34,840 nucleotides of DNA from Pseudanabaena biceps PCC 7429 (lineage in GTDB: Bacteria > Cyanobacteriota > Cyanobacteriia > Pseudanabaenales > Pseudanabaenaceae): the NCBI RefSeq assembly GCF_000332215.1, contig NZ_ALWB01000023.1, positions 1 to 34,840 on the forward strand, in the 5' to 3' direction. A program made the translations under genes and the position numbers. Below the pieces are notes generated by a model, which was not told the DNA's origin, did not search any database, and worked only from the letters and a program-made list of their open reading frames with translations. Positions 32,197 to 34,840 of the stretch are shown piece by piece. The stretch's first letter is position 1, and every line of letters starts with the position of its first letter.

Positions 32197-32220
32197 CTAA
32201 GACTATACACACCTCAATAA

Positions 32221-32251
32221 GAGAAGGTTGGCGCGAAGCGTCAACCTTCTC
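32221..32251. repeat. Short palindrome after the hydrolase gene
   Basis: gagaaggttg and caaccttctc face each other across gcgcgaagcgt, with a GAA tip and one mismatch. It lies 25 bp past the stop and may end the transcript. The rest of 32252-32460 shows only AT-rich promoter-like sequence for acsF. Confidence 0.8.
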
Positions 32252-32460
32252 TTCCTAATGCAAGTGGCTACGCGGCTACAGTTCATACAATTAAGGCGAA
32301 AAAAAATTACTTAATGCTTCTTAACAAGTCAACCTTATTTCTAGATATAACTACCCATAAATTAGGGACTAGTCGTAAAATAGGCATTCAGATAGGTATT
32401 TAAACTGCAATTTATCAACAAAAACCTTTATTCAGCGCGAAAGAAAGCATAAGAGAAAAT

Positions 32461-33540
32461 ATGGTAGCTACCCCTTCTAAACCCGATGTAAGCCAGTCAA
32501 ACCAACAAAAGGTTAACGGGACTGGCCGACGCGAAACGATCCTAACCCCACGCTTTTACACGACTGACTTTGAAGCGATGGCAAACATGGACATCTTCAA
32601 TCTCAAGCCAGACTACGAAGCTATCCTCGAAGAATTTAAATTTGACTATAACCGTCGGCACTTCGTCCGTACTGCTGACTTCAACCAATCATGGGATCAT
32701 ATCGATCCCCAAGTGAAAGAACATTTCCGCGTTTTCCTTGAAGGATCTTGCACCTCTGAATTTTCAGGATTTTTGCTTTACAAAGAAATTGCTGTCAAAA
32801 TTAAAGACAAAAACCCTCTAATGGCTGAAATTTTCAGCCTGATGAGCCGTGACGAGGCCCGTCATGCTGGATTCTTGAATAAGGCAATGCCAGACTTCGA
32901 TCTTCAACTCGATCTCTCGACCTTATCAAAAACCAAGAAATACGTTTACTTTGCTCCCAAGTTCATTTTCTACGCTACCTATCTGTCGGAAAAGATTGGT
33001 TACTGGCGCTACATCAAGATTCACCAGCATTTCCTCGCTCATCCCGAATATCGGGTTTATCCCATCTTCAATTTCTTTGAAAATTGGTGTCAAGACGAAA
33101 GCCGTCATGGTGATTTCTGTAGCCTGCTTCTCCGTAGCGAAACTAATAATATTAAAGGGATCAGAGCTAATCTTTGGAGCAAGTTCTTCTTACTTTCGGT
33201 ATTTGCCACCATGTATCTGAACGATATTTGCGTGCGTAATGAGTTCTATGAATCAATTGGCATGGACACCAGAAAGTATGTGGACGAAGTTCTGCGCGAA
33301 ACCAATCGCGATGCTGCCAAAGCGTTTCCCGTGATTCTCGATCTAGAAAATCCTAAGTTTTGGAATTGTCTGAAGAAGTGCGAAGAGAACAATGCCAAGC
33401 TCGTCAAGATTGATGAATCTAATTCTCCTGAATGGTTGAAGAAGATGCAAAAGCTTCCCTATCTCGCTAACAACGGTTTGCAGTTCCTGACCATGTATTT
33501 ACAACCTTCTATCCCTGCACCAAAGGGAGTTGTTTTGTAA
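32461..33540 (+). CDS. acsF: Magnesium-protoporphyrin IX monomethyl ester oxidative cyclase (aerobic), 359 aa
   Basis: AcsF is the di-iron oxygenase that forms the fifth ring of chlorophyll (protochlorophyllide) using oxygen. Two E-x-x-H iron motifs stand out: DEARH at 131-135 and DESRH at 212-216, with further Glu ligands in EGSCTSEFSGF (about 94-104). NRRHFVR and YRVYPIFNFFENWCQDE are family blocks. Length matches cyanobacterial homologues (350-360). Cyanobacteria often have two versions (chlA-I and chlA-II types); which this is cannot be told by eye. The gene has about 260 bp of upstream space and presumably its own promoter. Insertion sequence debris begins about 20 bp downstream. Confidence 0.96.
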   Translation: MVATPSKPDVSQSNQQKVNGTGRRETILTPRFYTTDFEAMANMDIFNLKPDYEAILEEFKFDYNRRHFVRTADFNQSWDHIDPQVKEHFRVFLEGSCTSEFSGFLLYKEIAVKIKDKNPLMAEIFSLMSRDEARHAGFLNKAMPDFDLQLDLSTLSKTKKYVYFAPKFIFYATYLSEKIGYWRYIKIHQHFLAHPEYRVYPIFNFFENWCQDESRHGDFCSLLLRSETNNIKGIRANLWSKFFLLSVFATMYLNDICVRNEFYESIGMDTRKYVDEVLRETNRDAAKAFPVILDLENPKFWNCLKKCEENNAKLVKIDESNSPEWLKKMQKLPYLANNGLQFLTMYLQPSIPAPKGVVL

Positions 33541-33562
33541 AGACAAAGGCTCAATAGGTGAA

Positions 33563-33897
33563 TCAGGGAGGTGAGGAAAGTAGAGAGTGGAGCAAAGCAC
33601 TGAGCAAAGCTTTGCCCCTCCTCTTAGCATTATGAACAAACTCAAAGAAGCTTAAATACAAAGGCAACTTTTCTTGAGATATGCCACGATGAGGACGTAA
33701 CTAAGAGCGCAAAAGCGACCAGAAGCCTTCCATCGTATTGACATGAACCTTGCAAAAGCCATGCCATCACCATCTTCATCTCTAGCATATTCTCCTGAGC
33801 CATGACAAAGAGTTTTGTGAGCATAGCCCCAATCTTGTAAAGGGTTATAGATAGCGTATTCGTCCGTGTAAACCAAAGTACCAAGAGAGACTGTCAA
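33563..33897 (-). pseudogene. IS1595-family transposase, C-terminal remnant
   Basis: The DDE part reads LVYTDEYAIYNPLQDWGYAH, HGSGEYARDEDGDG, then after a frameshift KVHVNTMEGFWSLLRS, an in-frame stop, and LRPHRGISQEKLPLYLSFFE with FVHNAKRRGKALLSAL. IS1595-family transposases carry exactly this order (EYARD, N-T-MEGFWSLLRSxLRPHRGIS). The 5' part is missing; the break at about 33898 abuts an IS256-family end. At least one frameshift and one stop make it non-functional. Confidence 0.85.
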
Positions 33898-33899
33898 GG

Positions 33900-34082
33900 A
33901 TTTTGTGTAAAGTCTAGAAGCTAGATGTGGAGACGATCCTCGAAGAGGATGGCAAAGCGATTAAGAGCAGGCTTCCAATCGCGAATGGAGCCTTGTCCAT
34001 TTCTTCGAGATATTCCGCATTGCCAAATAAACCAGTTTGAAAGCAGGGTCATCAGATGGAAAAATCTGTTGAGATTTAATTA
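33900..34082 (-). pseudogene. IS256-family transposase, C-terminal remnant with IS end
   Basis: Minus-strand translation gives FPSDDPAFKLVYLAMRNISK, KW, then a frameshift and IRDWKPALNRFAILFEDRLH with a stop at 33921. IS256-family transposases end with this pattern (lysine-rich ISKKW, then IRDWGxALNxFAIxFEGR). The 16-bp attttgtgtaaagtct at 33900-33915 is the likely terminal repeat of the element, since it also starts the copy at 34545. The gene is cut on its 5' side by the IS982 remnant at 34083. Confidence 0.8.
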
Positions 34083-34544
34083 ACGTGAGTTCGGGTTAAG
34101 AAACAGAAGGCAAAGCCCACTCCATAAGCAAAGAAGGCTTCTTAGGTTGGTGACAATAAGCAATAAGCCCGCAAATGACATTGATCATGGCGTTGATGGG
34201 ACTGCGATGACGAGAATGTTCAATCTGTGAAATATTTTTGAGTTGGTCAATGATCGTCTCAATGATTGAGCGTTTGCGAGAAAGCAGCTTATCAGTCAAG
34301 CGCATCAAGCGATTTTTCATATTGCGCTTTGGTTTGGCAAAGAACTCAATGCCAAAATTCTGGAAGAGTTGAGATGCTAACGACTGAGATACATAACCAC
34401 GGTCAGCAAACACCTTGCCAAACATAAATTTGAGCAAATCAGGGATAGGTTTACGGTCATCGACATTGCCTAGAGTAATTTGGATATTTAGCAACTCACC
34501 GCACTCATTGACGAGTAAATGCAATTTGAACGAGAGTGTAGAGT
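34083..34544 (-). pseudogene. IS982-family element remnant (transposase C-terminal two-thirds and right end)
   Basis: Translation from the break at 34544 to the stop at 34096 gives FKLHLLVNECGELLNIQITL, GNVDDRKP, VFADRGYVSQSL, then IETIIDQLKNISQIEHSRHR and GLIAYC, the DDE core and tail of IS982 transposases. The end acgtgagttcgggttaag (34083-34100) begins with AC as in the family and equals the ends of the 145-bp MITEs in this window. The 5' part and left end are missing because an IS256-type element begins at 34545. Confidence 0.88.
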
Positions 34545-34738
34545 ATTTTGTGTAAAGTCTGGGATATATACAGAGAGATAATCTAGACACCCAATAACTA
34601 ACACTAAAACCGATGAATATAGGCAAAGAACTGCTCGATGAATTGCTGAAAGAATGTAAAACACCACCCGACTTATTCGGAGAAGGAGGAATCCTGAAAC
34701 AACTAACCACCGCACTAGTGGACTGGAGTTTAGACTAA
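34545..34738 (+). pseudogene. IS256-family element, 5' end with truncated transposase start
   Basis: The terminal repeat attttgtgtaaagtct (34545-34560) is followed by ATG 34613 and 41 codons: MNIGKELLDELLKECKTPPD, LFGEGGILKQLTTALVDWSL, D, stop at 34738. IS256 transposases begin this way (xxKELLDELLK, DLFGExGxLKQLTxALVERALEAE), so the frame is lost just after TALV. The rest of the transposase is not seen to 34840. It is in opposite orientation to the remnant at 33900. Confidence 0.82.
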
Positions 34739-34840
34739 AAAAGGAAAAAAAGGCAGAGTAAAAGAGATACAAACTGCCTAAAGTAGATGAAAAAGAAAAG
34801 CACATCTACAGTCATGATTATTGATAAACTACAGAACTTT
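34739..34840. other. Unassigned tail of the window
   Basis: Roughly 100 bp of A-rich sequence (aaaaaaggaaaaaaaggcag). I cannot assign it to the IS256 element or to a gene. Confidence 0.4.

Noticed and set aside
34096-34710. A 204-aa transposase read straight through from 34710
   Set aside because: The frame crosses the IS982/IS256 joint at 34544; the first 55 residues are antisense reading of the IS256 end, not transposase.
1-34840. tRNA, rRNA, tmRNA or CRISPR genes
   Set aside because: I scanned by eye for T-loop motifs and clustered spacers and saw none. A tRNAscan-SE and Infernal run would be decisive.

Overview
The window is cyanobacterial chromosome. It carries photosystem II small-subunit genes (psbI, psbM), chlorophyll genes (chlP, acsF), cyanobacterium-specific conserved hypotheticals, and many copies of the HIP1 octamer GCGATCGC. 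A Pseudanabaena-like lineage is my guess from the style of the sequence; no marker here proves it.

Layout. 1-3300: edge of a Cys-rich small protein, an unrecognised 446-aa gene, an AT-rich gap and a ribonuclease D. 3457-6771: guanine deaminase and asparaginyl-tRNA synthetase, convergent with interleaved stops, then a 69-aa conserved protein. 6943-12570: 6-phosphogluconolactonase, an ABC-F ATPase, then pentapeptide-repeat protein, RNase III and RimM in tight order. 12767-16747: a membrane-anchored hypothetical, a Ser/Thr kinase with a C-terminal ARC6/IMS-like domain, a conserved hypothetical and smpB. 16828-21474: an ABC exporter coupled to psbI, a GAF protein and an ammonium transporter. 21487-22043: a long gap with a perfect CRP-type site and a terminator. 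22224-26881: a metallo-beta-lactamase-like protein, FtsH, a membrane protein, an S1-repeat protein and psbM. 27225-28732: a DUF29 protein and a broken VapBC toxin-antitoxin locus. 28805-33540: chlP, a DUF1400 alpha/beta hydrolase and acsF. 33563-34840: nested wrecks of IS1595, IS256 and IS982 family elements.

The most striking content lies between the genes. More than twenty long, nearly perfect palindromes with (usually) 3-nt tips occupy the intergenic spaces. They sort into families by their flanks. One family is a 145-bp element whose ends match the end of the IS982 remnant at 34083. One copy sits inside a vapC toxin gene with an 8-bp target duplication, and removing it in silico restores the reading frame. 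A second family (called B here) has its own conserved end of about 20 bp. In several places palindrome arms reach into stop codons or gene ends.

Functionally, the genes cover RNA processing and translation (rnd, asnS, rnc, rimM, smpB, S1 protein, ABC-F), photosynthesis (psbI, psbM, chlP, acsF, FtsH), nitrogen/purine use (amt, guaD) and signalling (kinase, GAF).
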